The notes: generated from the letters alone by a model not told the origin. DNA of 64,000 nucleotides from Sandaracinus sp. (GCA_020633125.1 JACKEH010000002.1:141553-205552), one strand, 5' to 3'; counted from the stretch's first letter, positions 1 through 8,152 are shown. Translations and numbers: made by a program.

Positions 1-1089
1 GGCCAAGGCGCGCACAAAGAAGACGAAGCCGCGCGGGTGCTGCGTGCGCTCGTGAAGAAGCATCGACCCGTGGCGGTCGCGGTCGGCAACGGCACGGGCG
101 GACGCGAGGCGGAAGCGTTCGCGCGGCAGACGCTCGAAGGCGCGTTGGTGGTGTCGGTGAACGAAGCCGGCGCGAGCGTGTATTCGGCGAGCGACGTGGC
201 GCGCGAGGAGTTCCCGGAGCTCGACCTCACGGTGCGTGGGGCGATCTCGATCGCGCGGCGTCTGCAGGATCCGCTCGCGGAGCTCGTGAAGATCGCGCCG
301 GAGTCGATCGGCGTCGGGCAATACCAACACGACGTCGACGCGAAGCTGCTCTCGCAGAAGCTCGGCGAGGTGGTGGAGAGCTGCGTGAACCGCGTCGGCG
401 TGGAGCTGAACACGGCGAGCGCGAGCTTGCTCGCGTACGTCGCGGGGCTCGGCGAAGCGCGCGCGAAGAAGATCGTCGCGCATCGCGAAGAGGTCGGGCG
501 GTTCGAGAGCCGGGCCGCGCTCAAGAAGGTCGGTGGCATCGGCCCGCGGACCTTCGAGCAATGCGCGGGCTTCGTGCGCGTGACGGGCGGCGCGCATCCG
601 CTCGACGCTTCGGCGGTGCATCCGGAGCGCTACGCGCTGGTCGAGAAGATCGCGCGCGACATGAAGGTCGCGCTTCGGGATTTGGTCGGCCATGCCGAGC
701 AGGCGCGTCGGATCGACGTCGGCAAATGGGTCGGCGAAGGGGTGGGTGAGCCGACGCTTCGCGACATCGTGAGCGAGCTCGAGAAGCCGGGGCGCGATCC
801 GCGCGCGAGCTTCGAGCCGCCGAAGTTTCGCGACGACGTGCGGGAGCTCGAAGACTTGCGTGAAGGCATGGTGCTCGAAGGCGTCGTCACGAACGTCACG
901 ACCTTCGGCGCGTTCGTCGACGTGGGCGTGCACCAAGACGGGCTCGTGCACGTCTCGAAGCTCGCGGACCGTTTCGTGCGCGACCCGAACGAGGTGGTGC
1001 GGCCGGGCGATCGGATCACGGTGAAGGTGCTCGAGGTCGACCGGCAGCGGCGGCGCATCTCGCTGAGCGCGCGCGCGGCCGATCGCTGA
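1..1089 (+). CDS. tex: Tex-type S1 RNA-binding transcription accessory protein (C-terminal part)
   Basis: The window opens inside this gene: the frame is open from base 1, so the true start lies upstream. About 362 residues are visible of a family usually 750-800 long. The first ~110 residues correspond to the YqgF/RNase H-like core, including SVNEAGASVYSASDVAREE. Helix-hairpin-helix repeats follow at about residues 130-205 (LNTASASLLAYVAGLG, then KKVGGIGPRTFEQCAGF). An S1 domain ends the protein (GVVTNVTTFGAFVDVGVHQD ... GLVHVSKLADRF). Tex binds nucleic acid in the cytoplasm and affects transcription; that role comes from the family, not from this sequence. The gene ends at a TGA followed directly by a GTGCCC minisatellite. 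The domain order is diagnostic, so the assignment is secure. Confidence 0.95.
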   Translation, partial: GQGAHKEDEAARVLRALVKKHRPVAVAVGNGTGGREAEAFARQTLEGALVVSVNEAGASVYSASDVAREEFPELDLTVRGAISIARRLQDPLAELVKIAPESIGVGQYQHDVDAKLLSQKLGEVVESCVNRVGVELNTASASLLAYVAGLGEARAKKIVAHREEVGRFESRAALKKVGGIGPRTFEQCAGFVRVTGGAHPLDASAVHPERYALVEKIARDMKVALRDLVGHAEQARRIDVGKWVGEGVGEPTLRDIVSELEKPGRDPRASFEPPKFRDDVRELEDLREGMVLEGVVTNVTTFGAFVDVGVHQDGLVHVSKLADRFVRDPNEVVRPGDRITVKVLEVDRQRRRISLSARAADR

Positions 1090-1094
1090 GCAAC

Positions 1095-1229
1095 GCCGTG
1101 CCCGTGCCCGTGCCCGTGCCCGTGCCCCAGCGGCTCACGACGCGTCATGCGTCCACGCGTTTCGCACCTCTCCCACGCCTGCCGCGGCTTCCCAAGTCGC
1201 CACGAGCCCACGGGCATGGGCACGGGCAG
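1095..1229. repeat. GTGCCC/GGGCAC hexanucleotide minisatellite
   Basis: Five consecutive GTGCCC units lie at about 1098-1127, and a short GGGCAT/GGGCAC run in the other phase at 1209-1229. Both sit between the end of tex and the end of the convergent fibro-slime gene. The same hexamer recurs near 4720, 8920 and 14230, always between genes. Confidence 0.85.
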
Positions 1230-1240
1230 GGTTGCTCGAC

Positions 1241-2023
1241 TTACTCGAGCAAGAAGCAGTCGATGCTCGTCTCGATGCGGAAGTTCGACTCGCTCGTGTG
1301 CCGCTCGGCGTGAAAGACGTGCAGCGAGTACACGTTGCCGGGGTCGATCTCCAGCGCCGCCGCGCGCGCGTCGAAGTCGATGGTCGCTTCTTCGACGCCG
1401 TGCACGCCGCCGAGGTCGAGCGCGAGGCGGCCGTTGACGAAGACGAAGACGTCGTCGTCGCCGCGGAAGGTGAAGGTCTCGCCGCCGCGGTAGCGAAACG
1501 TCGCGCGAATCTCGGTCGTGAAGTGGAAGTTGTGCGGGTTGCCTTCGTTGCCGAAGCCGCGGTCGTCGATCGGGAAGAAGTCGGAGTCTTCGAAGACGAA
1601 GACGCCGGGCGAGGTCTGCGTGAGCGGCAGCGCGACCTCGAAGCGCTCGTTCACGTCGGCGACGTCGCGGTACCACTGCGCGAACGATTCGGTGCTCTGC
1701 ACGGTGGTCGAAGGGCCGCCCGAGTAGACGGGTTTGCCGTCGCCGTCGAGGCGCTCTTGGACGAGCCCACGTTCGGATCCGATCGCGGCTTCCATGTCGG
1801 GGTGCGAGCTTCGGAAGTCGCGCACGATCGCACCGAGGTCGCGGCATCGTTCGGGCGTCGCGCCGTCGACGCCCGGGCGCGCGCCGTCGAGCCCGGCGGC
1901 GTCGAAGCCCTCTCCGCCTCCGTCGCGACCTCCTCCTCCTCCACCGCCGTCGCGCGAGGGACCGGCGGTGCCGCCGCAGTCGCAGGCCGAGAGAACGAGG
2001 AGGAGGAAGAGCGAGCGACGCAC
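1241..2023 (-). CDS. Fibro-slime domain lipoprotein
   Basis: 260 residues, GTG start. The first residues form a lipoprotein signal ending in VLSAC, followed by a Gly/Asp-rich tether (about residues 18-50) typical of exported myxobacterial lipoproteins. The C-terminal ~150 residues carry the fibro-slime/PA14-like signature: FAQWYRDVADVNERFEV, then FFPIDDRGFGNEGN, FTFRGDDDVFVFVNGRLALD and LHVFHAERHTSESNF. This domain was named from Dictyostelium and Fibrobacter extracellular proteins and resembles a carbohydrate-binding jelly roll, so a surface or matrix-binding role is likely but inferred. It is transcribed alone, convergent with tex. Domain call confident; ligand unknown. Confidence 0.85.
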   Translation of the reverse strand: MRRSLFLLLVLSACDCGGTAGPSRDGGGGGGGRDGGGEGFDAAGLDGARPGVDGATPERCRDLGAIVRDFRSSHPDMEAAIGSERGLVQERLDGDGKPVYSGGPSTTVQSTESFAQWYRDVADVNERFEVALPLTQTSPGVFVFEDSDFFPIDDRGFGNEGNPHNFHFTTEIRATFRYRGGETFTFRGDDDVFVFVNGRLALDLGGVHGVEEATIDFDARAAALEIDPGNVYSLHVFHAERHTSESNFRIETSIDCFLLE

Positions 2024-2094
2024 GGCCGAAAGGTAGCACCGGGCGTCGAAGGCTTCGACGGCGGGGATCCCCTCGACTCGCTTGCGTCGAGCCG

Positions 2095-2262
2095 GACGTC
2101 CGAGTGCGCTGCGTTCTCGGCGTCGCTTGGCCGGGGTCGTGTCGTTCGAGTGTTGCGTCGCTTGGCGGGGTCGTGCCGTTCGAGTGTTGCGTTCACCCTC
2201 GTGCGTTCTCGTCGTCGCAGGCCGGGTCGTGCCGTCCGAGCGTCGCGTTCGCCTCGTGCGTG
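2095..2262. repeat. Degenerate direct repeats between the lipoprotein and GST genes
   Basis: Three imperfect copies of a ~35-bp unit containing GGGTCGTGCCGTTCGAGTGT can be lined up near 2140, 2168 and 2225, just downstream of the GST stop codon. No coding sense was found in them. Confidence 0.6.
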
Positions 2263-2276
2263 CGACTCGTCGCTCG

Positions 2277-2987
2277 TCAGGTCGGCCAGGCGATGCGTTC
2301 GTTCATGCGATCGCAATACGCGGCGAGGGTCGGGCGCTCGCGAAAGGCGACGACGAGCGGGTGCTCGGTGGGGGTCGCGCGAAGGTGCGCGAGCATGGCG
2401 TAGACGGAGCAGTCGTAGCTCGACGGAGCGTCGCCGAAGAGGAAGGCGCGTTCGCCGATCAGCGCCACGAAGGCGTCGAGGTCTTCGGTGCCGCGCCGCG
2501 CGATCTCGGCTTCGGCGTGGCGCCCCAGGCCGTGCGCGTGAAGCGATTTGCGAACGCCACGCCGCAGGAGCGCGGGGAGGAACGCGCGCGTCGGGGCGGG
2601 CAGCATCCCAGCGATGGTGTCGCGGTAGCCGCCGTTCCACGCGCGGTCGTCGACCCAACGCGCGTGCAGCAGACCCCAATAGAGGTGCTCTTCGGCGGTG
2701 CGACGCGCGAGGTGGCCGACGGCGTGATCGCGGGCGTCGAGCGAGGCGTCGAGAGGATCGCCGAAGCGTGTCTTCAGCACCGAGACGATCGTGCTGGAGT
2801 CGCCGATCAGCGCGTCGCCGAGCTTCACGTACGGGAGCTTTCCGACCGGCGCGCGTCGTGGGTCGCCGAGCTTGGCTTCGTAGCCCACGCCCGCGAGGCG
2901 GAGGTACGCCTCGAGCTTGGTGCAGAAGGGGCTGAGGCTCACGAGGCCGTAGGCCCCCGGGAACTGGTAGAGCGTGACGTCCGCCAT
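2277..2987 (-). CDS. Glutathione S-transferase-like protein
   Basis: 236 residues. The N-terminal thioredoxin-like half starts VTLYQFPGAYGLVSLSPFC, has the conserved proline after GKLPYVKLGD, and a DSSTIVSVLK segment matching the glutathione-binding SNAIL position. The all-helical C-terminal half has AFVALIGERAFLFGDAPSSY followed by CSVYAMLAHL, the usual capping region. The pattern is closest by eye to the Fax/metaxin-like GST group rather than classical detoxifying GSTs. The gene is divergent from the acyltransferase at 3044 with only 56 bp between starts, so they probably share a promoter region. Cytoplasmic; substrate unknown. Confidence 0.85.
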   Translation of the reverse strand: MADVTLYQFPGAYGLVSLSPFCTKLEAYLRLAGVGYEAKLGDPRRAPVGKLPYVKLGDALIGDSSTIVSVLKTRFGDPLDASLDARDHAVGHLARRTAEEHLYWGLLHARWVDDRAWNGGYRDTIAGMLPAPTRAFLPALLRRGVRKSLHAHGLGRHAEAEIARRGTEDLDAFVALIGERAFLFGDAPSSYDCSVYAMLAHLRATPTEHPLVVAFRERPTLAAYCDRMNERIAWPT

Positions 2988-3043
2988 GGCGCGAACGGTA
3001 GGCGCAGCGCGCGCGCGGCGGAAGGGCGACGTACGATCGCGCC

Positions 3044-3859
3044 ATGACCTCGCGTCGTGTGCCGTTTCCTCCCGAGCGAAAGCTCGTGCTCGACACGCTC
3101 CACCTCGGTCGCGACAAGCCGATGATGCACGCGCTCGTCGAGCTCGACGTCACGCGCGCGCGCCATCTGCTCGACGAACATCGCGCTCGCACCGGGGAGC
3201 CCTTCTCGCAGACCGCGTTCTTGCTCGTCACGTTGGGGCGAACCCTCGCGCGACATCCCGAGGTGCACGCGCGCCGCGATTGGCGCGGGCGCCTCGTGCA
3301 GTTCGACGTCGTCGACGCGACGACGATCGTGGAGATCGAGGTCGACGGCCGCCGCTTTCCCTACGCACACGTGGTGCGAGGGCTCGAGCGCCGCGACGCG
3401 GGTGAGGTGCACGACGAGCTTCGTGCGGTGGCGCGGCGAGGCTTCGCGACCACGTCGCCGGGCAAACGTCTGGCCACGCGCGCGATGCTCGCGACGCCCG
3501 CCTTCGCGCGGCGCACCGTGTACCGGGGGCTTCTCGGCTTCGCGGATCTCGCTCAGCGTCACACGGGCTCGGTGCTCGTCTCGGCGGTCGGCATGTTCGG
3601 CGAGGGGGCGGGCTTCGGCATGAGCGCGCCGGGGCTCCACGATCTCTCGGTGATCGTCGGAGGCCGCGTGGCCCGCGCGGCGAACGGCGCTCCGACGCAG
3701 AGCCTCTGCGTGACGGTGGCGGCCAACCACGCGATCGTCGACGGAGCACCCTTCGCGCGTTTCGTCGGGGACTGGAGTCGACACGTCGCGGCGGCGGAGG
3801 GGCTCGAGGAGACGCTGGCGCGTCGCTCGGAAGCGGACGGCGGCGCGCGCATCGTGTAG
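3044..3859 (+). CDS. 2-oxo acid dehydrogenase E2-type acyltransferase, catalytic domain only
   Basis: 271 residues resembling the catalytic core of dihydrolipoamide acyltransferases (CoA-dependent acyltransferase fold). The active-site motif HxxxDG is present near the C terminus (NHAIVDGAPFARFV). No lipoyl domain or peripheral-subunit-binding domain precedes it, so it is not a normal E2 subunit; stand-alone E2-like acyltransferases of this size are known but poorly characterised. KPMMHALVELDVTRARHLLD matches the start of the catalytic domain. The membrane-protein gene starts 9 bp after its stop codon, suggesting co-transcription. Acyl donor and acceptor unknown. Confidence 0.8.
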   Translation: MTSRRVPFPPERKLVLDTLHLGRDKPMMHALVELDVTRARHLLDEHRARTGEPFSQTAFLLVTLGRTLARHPEVHARRDWRGRLVQFDVVDATTIVEIEVDGRRFPYAHVVRGLERRDAGEVHDELRAVARRGFATTSPGKRLATRAMLATPAFARRTVYRGLLGFADLAQRHTGSVLVSAVGMFGEGAGFGMSAPGLHDLSVIVGGRVARAANGAPTQSLCVTVAANHAIVDGAPFARFVGDWSRHVAAAEGLEETLARRSEADGGARIV

Positions 3860-3868
3860 GAAGCGCGC

Positions 3869-4498
3869 ATGTCGAGCGCGGCTCCTTTCGGTCCGACCGA
3901 TCGTGTCCTCACCCTCGCGGCCTGCGTGGCCGCGGGCGCGTTGCCTCTCGCGGTCTTCGTGTGGGCGAGGCCGGAGCTCGCCGAGCTCTCGCCCTTGCTC
4001 GAATCGAGCGACGTGTCGTTCGGGACCCCGCTGCGTGCGCTCTTCGCGGAGGGGCTCTGGTTCGGGCTCGTCTTGGCGGTCGCGCTCGGCGCCACGGTGG
4101 GCTTCGGGCTTCGGGCGTGGACGGGCGCGACGCGGCTCGGGCGAGGCGGGCTCGGGCTCGCTACGGTGTTGGGGTTCGCCGGGGTCTTCGTCGCGGGGCT
4201 CGGGCTGCGCGAGGCGCGCGAGCTCGTGCTGCCGGCGGGGACCCACGCGTGCGAATGCCCGGAGACGCTCGAGGCGCTCGAGCGAAACGTGTGCGCGTGC
4301 GCGGGAGACTACGTGGTCGCGCAAATCGGCGCGCCGGGCTCGGCGACCGTCTTCGCCTACGACGAGGCCGGGCTCGTGACGCGTTTCGAGCTGCGTCCGG
4401 GAGGGCTCGCGAACGCGCCGCTGCGGCGTTGCACGTTGGAGCCGCCGAAACCGATCGCGGAGATCGCGTCGGCGACGCTTCGTTGCGTCGCGCCTTGA
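3869..4498 (+). CDS. Hypothetical membrane protein
   Basis: 209 residues, not recognised. Three likely membrane segments occur in the first ~120 residues (LTLAACVAAGALPLAVFVWA, GLWFGLVLAVALGATVGFGL, GLATVLGFAGVFVAGLGL). A soluble C-terminal part follows with clustered cysteines (HACECPETLE, NVCACAGDYV) that could form disulfides or bind metal outside the membrane. GGAAG lies 7 bases before the ATG. It follows the acyltransferase gene by 9 bp and probably belongs to the same transcript. Confidence 0.75.
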   Translation: MSSAAPFGPTDRVLTLAACVAAGALPLAVFVWARPELAELSPLLESSDVSFGTPLRALFAEGLWFGLVLAVALGATVGFGLRAWTGATRLGRGGLGLATVLGFAGVFVAGLGLREARELVLPAGTHACECPETLEALERNVCACAGDYVVAQIGAPGSATVFAYDEAGLVTRFELRPGGLANAPLRRCTLEPPKPIAEIASATLRCVAP

Positions 4499-4708
4499 GC
4501 GCGAGGACGTCTAGGAGGAAGGCTCGCTGCGGAGGGTGGGCTCAGCCGCACGCCAGCCGGGCACGGACACGAGTCGTGGGAAGCAACTCCGGTTTTCTCC
4601 AAACCCGCTTGGCGCCAGTCGACGAATCACACACGCGTCGTCCACGAATCGAGCGAGAGGGGCCAAGGTGAACGCCCGATTTGGCCGAGCTCTGGCGTCC
4701 GATCTTCT

Positions 4709-4781
4709 TCTCACGAATCGGGCATGGGCACGGGCACGGGTTCGGGCACGAGCACGGGCACGGGCACGGGCACGGGCGCGG
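4709..4781. repeat. GGGCAC hexanucleotide minisatellite with conserved left flank
   Basis: Degenerate GGGCAC units (some GGGCAT, GGTTCG, GAGCAC) run to about 4781. They are preceded by TCTCACGAATCGGGCA at 4709-4724, the same 16 bases that precede the array at 8904. The rest of the 4499-4797 gap shows no gene. Read in frame with the downstream glycosylase the array would encode a His-Gly run, but it ends just before a better GTG start. Confidence 0.85.
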
Positions 4782-4797
4782 CGTAACGATCGACGGG

Positions 4798-5391
4798 GTG
4801 AGGCCTACGTCCGTGGTGCTCCCGATCGTCGACGAGGCGCGTCGTTGCACCGTGTGTGCGGCGGAGCTTCCGCATGTGCCGCGGCCGGTGCTTCGGATCG
4901 GCGCGAACGCGCGGGTCGTGATCGTCGGTCAGGCGCCGGGCGCGAAGGTGCACGCGTCGGGGGTGCCGTGGGACGACGCGTCGGGCGAGCACCTGCGTGA
5001 GTGGCTTGCGATCGACGAGGCGACGTTCGTGGATCCGGAGCGGGTCGGCATCCTGCCGATGGGTCTGTGTTGGCCGGGGCGTCGCGCGGGCGGGGATCTG
5101 CCGCCGCGTCCCGAGTGCGCGCCGCGTTGGCATCCGCCCGTGCTCGAGGGGCTACGTCGTCCGCCGCTTCTGTTGCTCGTGGGAAGTTATGCGATCGCGC
5201 GCTACCTCGGCGCGGAAGCGAAGCCGACGCTCACCGAGACGGTCGAAGCGTTCGGGTCGTACGGGCCGCTTCGCTTTCCGCTGCCGCATCCGAGCTGGCG
5301 AAGCCGCGCGTGGCGGACGAAGAATCCGTTCTTCGATCGCGAGGTGTTGCCGGCGCTGCGTTGGCGGGTTCGCGAAGCACTCGATGCATGA
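4798..5391 (+). CDS. Uracil-DNA glycosylase superfamily protein, Fe-S type
   Basis: About 197 residues from the GTG at 4798. This start was chosen because the frame upstream runs into the minisatellite; GTGs at 4813 and 4816 are alternatives. Motif 1 is VIVGQAPGAKVHASGVPWDD (family 4/5 GxAPG) and motif 2 is PLPHPSWRSRAW (HPS). Four cysteines are spaced C-x2-C (CTVC) and C-x15-C (LCWPG to PEC), as expected for the [4Fe-4S] cluster of family 4/5 uracil-DNA glycosylases. The likely role is removal of uracil or another damaged base at the start of base-excision repair. At ~195 residues it is near the short end for the family; the exact subfamily is uncertain. Confidence 0.8.
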   Translation: MRPTSVVLPIVDEARRCTVCAAELPHVPRPVLRIGANARVVIVGQAPGAKVHASGVPWDDASGEHLREWLAIDEATFVDPERVGILPMGLCWPGRRAGGDLPPRPECAPRWHPPVLEGLRRPPLLLLVGSYAIARYLGAEAKPTLTETVEAFGSYGPLRFPLPHPSWRSRAWRTKNPFFDREVLPALRWRVREALDA

Positions 5392-5897
5392 GGCGACCTC
5401 GGCGTCGAGCATCGGCCGACGCGGAGCTCGACGGCGACCAGCTCGTGAAGCTCGCCGACGCGCCCTCGGTCGTGACTCGCGCGGCTTCGCGGGCGCCCCG
5501 TCACACGCGAGATCTCTCCGCGACGGACCAAGAGTCGACGAAGTCGACGCGGTGGAGGGAGTCCCTTCGCGTCCGGAGGAGCGACGCCGACCGAACCAAG
5601 CGAGCCCCTCCCAGAAGTCGGCGCGCGCCCAAGAATCCGACCTCCACCAAGAGTCGACGAAGTCGACGTCTTGGGCCGTTCACGCAGCACTCGCGGGGGG
5701 TCGAGGGGGACGTAGTCCCCTCGCCTCCGGAGGAGCGAAGCCGACCGAACGGAGCGCAGCGAAGCGAAGCGCAGAGACGTCGGCGAGCAGGGAGGGGGCT
5801 GGGGAGCTCACTCCCCAGAAGTCGGCGCAGCCGACCAGAAAAGTGCGGGCTGGGGAGCTCACTCCCCAGAAGTCGGCGCAGCCGACCAAAAACCCGC
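5392..5897. repeat. Intergenic dispersed repeat, copy 1 (plus degenerate copy)
   Basis: No gene was found here. A structured element at about 5676-5893 contains, in order: GGCCGTTCACG; a hairpin around GACGTAGTC at about 5702-5722; a purine-rich GGAGCGAAG/CGAAGCGCAG tract; and two successive copies (about 5808-5845 and 5848-5890) of a double hairpin pairing TGGGGAG with CTCCCCA and GTCGGC with GCCGAC. The same order recurs at 62027-62192. A degenerate copy precedes it at about 5520-5675, with GTCGACGAAGTCGAC hairpins at both ends. Confidence 0.8.
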
Positions 5898-6185
5898 TCA
5901 GAAGTCGTCTTCGTCGTCGCCGTCGGGCTCGCGTGCGTCCAGCCAGCAGTCGCGTGCGCTGTGGTAGAGCAGGGTCGCGAGGCGATCGCGTTCGGTCGGC
6001 GATTGATCGGCGAAGAAACGAGCTGCGCGGTTGCGCGCCTCGCTGCGAACTCCCGGCCAACCCCCCGCGGCGCGACGTCCTTCGGCGTGGAGCGCGTCAC
6101 GCTCCTCCTTGGCCCAGGCTTGGCCCAGCTCCTTGGCGAGGGCATCGAGGCTGGCGGAGTCGGTCGTCATCGTGGTCGCGGCCAT
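5898..6185 (-). CDS. Small acidic-tailed hypothetical protein
   Basis: 95 residues from the ATG at 6185 (MAATTMTTDSASLDALAKEL); a second ATG at 6170 would give 90. A GAGG lies about 11 bases before the first ATG. The protein looks soluble and helical (ELGQAWAKEERDALHAEGRR), with a hydrophobic RLATLLYHSARDCWLD stretch and an acidic end, DGDDEDDF. Codon usage and amino-acid sense are good, unlike the surrounding frames. Not recognised as a known family. Its stop codon abuts the dispersed repeat at 5676-5893. Confidence 0.6.
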   Translation of the reverse strand: MAATTMTTDSASLDALAKELGQAWAKEERDALHAEGRRAAGGWPGVRSEARNRAARFFADQSPTERDRLATLLYHSARDCWLDAREPDGDDEDDF

Positions 6186-6849
6186 CGGATCAAAGGACCT
6201 CGGCGGTCGGCGTAGATTCGCACATCTCACGCGAAGCGCCGGTGCGAAAGCGCGCGCGCTCGGGATTTCTCGTCGACTCTTTCGTCCCTCGACGCGCTTC
6301 GCTCGGGCCGCGTGGGTTTCGAGACGCGACGACTCTCGGCGAGTACCCCCGGTCGGGTATCCGCGGCCCTCGACCCGGATCTCGCGCGCCGACCTCCTCG
6401 AATGGGCTTGGCCCGTCCTTCGTCGCCGCAGCAAACGACCTCCGCGCCGATCATCCACGGCAAATTCGGATCGAGCTTGCGACCGGGTATGGGGGACGTT
6501 CCGATCGCGCCACGCCGAGCGAATCGCCGTCGGTTCGGACCGACGGCGCGCGATCGAGGACTGCGTGATCGCATCGAGATCGACCAGCCGACCCTGGACA
6601 AGCCTTCGCGACCTGTCACTCTTGCGGCGCGTGGTTCGCCACGCTGGCCCACAGGGGCCCGATCGTTGCCCGGTTTCGCACCCCGCATCGTTTCGACTGG
6701 AGGTGCTGGAGACCGCAACGAAGAGAAGAGAAGCCGCCGCCGGGTGTTCGGGCGGTGTGTGCGCGACGGGTCGCGCCGCTTCCAAGGAGCTCGCGTCGTT
6801 CACAGGGCGACGCGATTCGTGGGGAACAGCCTCACGGATGACGAGAAGG
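6186..6849. other. Long intergenic region upstream of the RRM gene
   Basis: About 660 bp without a convincing gene. Several open frames cross it on both strands, but their composition is that of shadows and no motif was recognised. It separates the divergent small protein and RRM genes, so promoters for both should lie here; no clear -35/-10 pair was found by eye. The length suggests a long untranslated leader for the RRM gene. Confidence 0.5.
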
Positions 6850-6872
6850 GTCTCGGGAGCAGCTCCCGAGAC
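6850..6872 (+). promoter_or_regulatory. Leader hairpin abutting the ribosome binding site of the RRM gene
   Basis: A perfect 10-bp inverted repeat, GTCTCGGGAG and CTCCCGAGAC with a 3-base CAG loop, ends at 6872. The likely Shine-Dalgarno GGAAAG follows at 6873-6878 and the ATG is at 6890. A stem this close could block or expose ribosome entry, or be bound by the RNA-binding protein itself. The structure is seen directly; regulation is inferred. Confidence 0.6.
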
Positions 6873-6889
6873 GGAAAGTGTTTGTAGAG

Positions 6890-7354
6890 ATGACGACCAA
6901 GGTATTCGTGGGTGGCCTCAGCTGGGGCACGAATGACGACCAGCTCTTCCGCGCGTTCGAGAAGTTCGGCAGCGTGGTGGAGGCCCGCGTGATCACGGAT
7001 CGCGACACCGGCCGCAGCCGCGGCTTCGGCTTCGTGACCTTCGAGGACGCGGCGGCCGCCCAGTCGGCGATCGAGGGAATGGACGGAAAGACCCTCGACG
7101 GCCGCGCGATTCGCGTGAACGAGGCGACCGAGCGCGCGCCCCGCGCCGGTGGTCCCGGCGGCGGCCGCGGTGGCTTCGGCGGCGGCGGCGCGGGCCGCGG
7201 CGGCTTCGGCGGTGACCGCGGTGGCTTCGGCGGCGGCGGCGGCGGTGAGCGCCGCGGCGGCGGCGGCTACGGCGACCGTGAGGGTGGCCGTGGTGGTCGC
7301 GGTGGCTACGGCGACGACCGTCGTGGCGGTGGCCGCGGCGGCGACCGCTGGTGA
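6890..7354 (+). CDS. Glycine-rich RRM RNA-binding protein
   Basis: 154 residues from the ATG at 6890 (a GTG 12 bases upstream is less likely). One RNA recognition motif fills residues 1-80: RNP2 is KVFVGGLSW and RNP1 is RSRGFGFVTF, both with the aromatic residues that stack on RNA bases. The last ~70 residues are Gly/Arg-rich (RGGFGGGG and RGGYGDD repeats), like the RGG tails of eukaryotic and cyanobacterial cold-regulated RNA-binding proteins. Bacterial RRM proteins of this layout act in the cytoplasm as RNA chaperones or mRNA-binding proteins. The gene stands alone, with a leader hairpin and three terminator-like hairpins after it. Confidence 0.92.
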   Translation: MTTKVFVGGLSWGTNDDQLFRAFEKFGSVVEARVITDRDTGRSRGFGFVTFEDAAAAQSAIEGMDGKTLDGRAIRVNEATERAPRAGGPGGGRGGFGGGGAGRGGFGGDRGGFGGGGGGERRGGGGYGDREGGRGGRGGYGDDRRGGGRGGDRW

Positions 7355-7360
7355 GATCCG

Positions 7361-7456
7361 AGGCCCCGGTTCGGGGGCCTTGGATGGAGATCGAGGCCCC
7401 GTTCGCGGGGCCTTTCTCTTTCCGTCGTCGCGAGTCCGCCCCGTTTGCGGGGCGTT
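7361..7456 (+). terminator. Three tandem terminator-like hairpins after the RRM gene
   Basis: Three GC stem-loops follow the stop codon: AGGCCCCggttcGGGGGCCT at 7361-7380; GAGGCCCCGttcgCGGGGCCTTTC at about 7393-7416, followed by the pyrimidine run TCTCTTT; and CGCCCCGtttGCGGGGCG at about 7438-7455, followed by TTCTCTT. The second and third have short U-rich tails fitting intrinsic termination. The remaining ~200 bp to 7656 show no gene. Confidence 0.75.
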
Positions 7457-7656
7457 CTCTTCCGTCGGATCGAGGACCCCCTCGGGCGGGCATCGTCCCT
7501 TCCTCGTCGAGCGGCGCTCCCCGCGTCGATGCCCCCTGCGCGCCGTCGCTTCGGAAGCGTGCCCGAGCATCACCGTTCACCCCAACCGGCAAAGCCGATT
7601 CGGGCTCCCTCCCACCACCGAGCCCGGCCGTTTGGATCAATGCGAGTCGGACATGC

Positions 7657-8091
7657 TCAGGCGGTGATCGCGCCCCAGAAGAGCACGGCGAATCCGCCGA
7701 CCTCGGCGACGACGAGCGCGACCATGAAGACGACGATCAGCGCCGGGGGGAGCGTCGCGCGTCCCAGCCGATGCGGCTTCGCGAACTGGTTGTCGGTGTC
7801 ACGCAGCAGACCGTGCACCACGTAGGTGCCCAGGCCGAGCGCGAAGAACGCGACCTGCGCGACCACGGCCGCCTGCTCGAGCGACGCCGACAAGGTGCTG
7901 AGCTGCGCGAAGCGTTCGACGACGAGGCACGCGAAGGCGTAGAGCAGCGCCGCGCGATGCGCGATGTCGACGTAGACCGGCGCCTGCGCATCGGGGCTGC
8001 GCGCGATCGCGAGGTATTTCCAGACTCCGAAGAGCAGCCCCGCGAGAAAGAACCCACCCGAGGCGAAGACGGCGAGACGTTCGGCTTCCAC
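7657..8091 (-). CDS. Hypothetical four-helix membrane protein
   Basis: 144 residues, GTG start at 8091. Four hydrophobic segments are visible: LAVFASGGFFLAGLLFGVWK, a second around AALLYAFACLVV, a third AVVAQVAFFALGLGTYVVHG, and the last LIVVFMVALVVAEVGGFAVL. The spacing resembles small polytopic proteins with a 4-helix bundle, but no family-defining motif was recognised. The gene is divergent from the AraC regulator at 8153 (61 bp apart), so it may be that regulator's target; this is only a positional guess. Confidence 0.7.
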   Translation of the reverse strand: MEAERLAVFASGGFFLAGLLFGVWKYLAIARSPDAQAPVYVDIAHRAALLYAFACLVVERFAQLSTLSASLEQAAVVAQVAFFALGLGTYVVHGLLRDTDNQFAKPHRLGRATLPPALIVVFMVALVVAEVGGFAVLFWGAITA

Positions 8092-8152
8092 CCTTCGAGC
8101 ATGACCGCGGACGCGAGGTCGGCTTGTACGAACCGGCTGCTATCGTGGGCGA

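Noticed and set aside
630..2039. Arg-rich - strand protein spanning the tex end
   Set aside because: Shadow of tex and of the fibro-slime gene; runs through the GTGCCC array.
4681..4797. His-Gly metal-binding N terminus on the uracil-DNA glycosylase-like protein
   Set aside because: The His-Gly run is just the GGGCAC minisatellite read in frame; the same array occurs in non-coding gaps, and a GTG start follows it.
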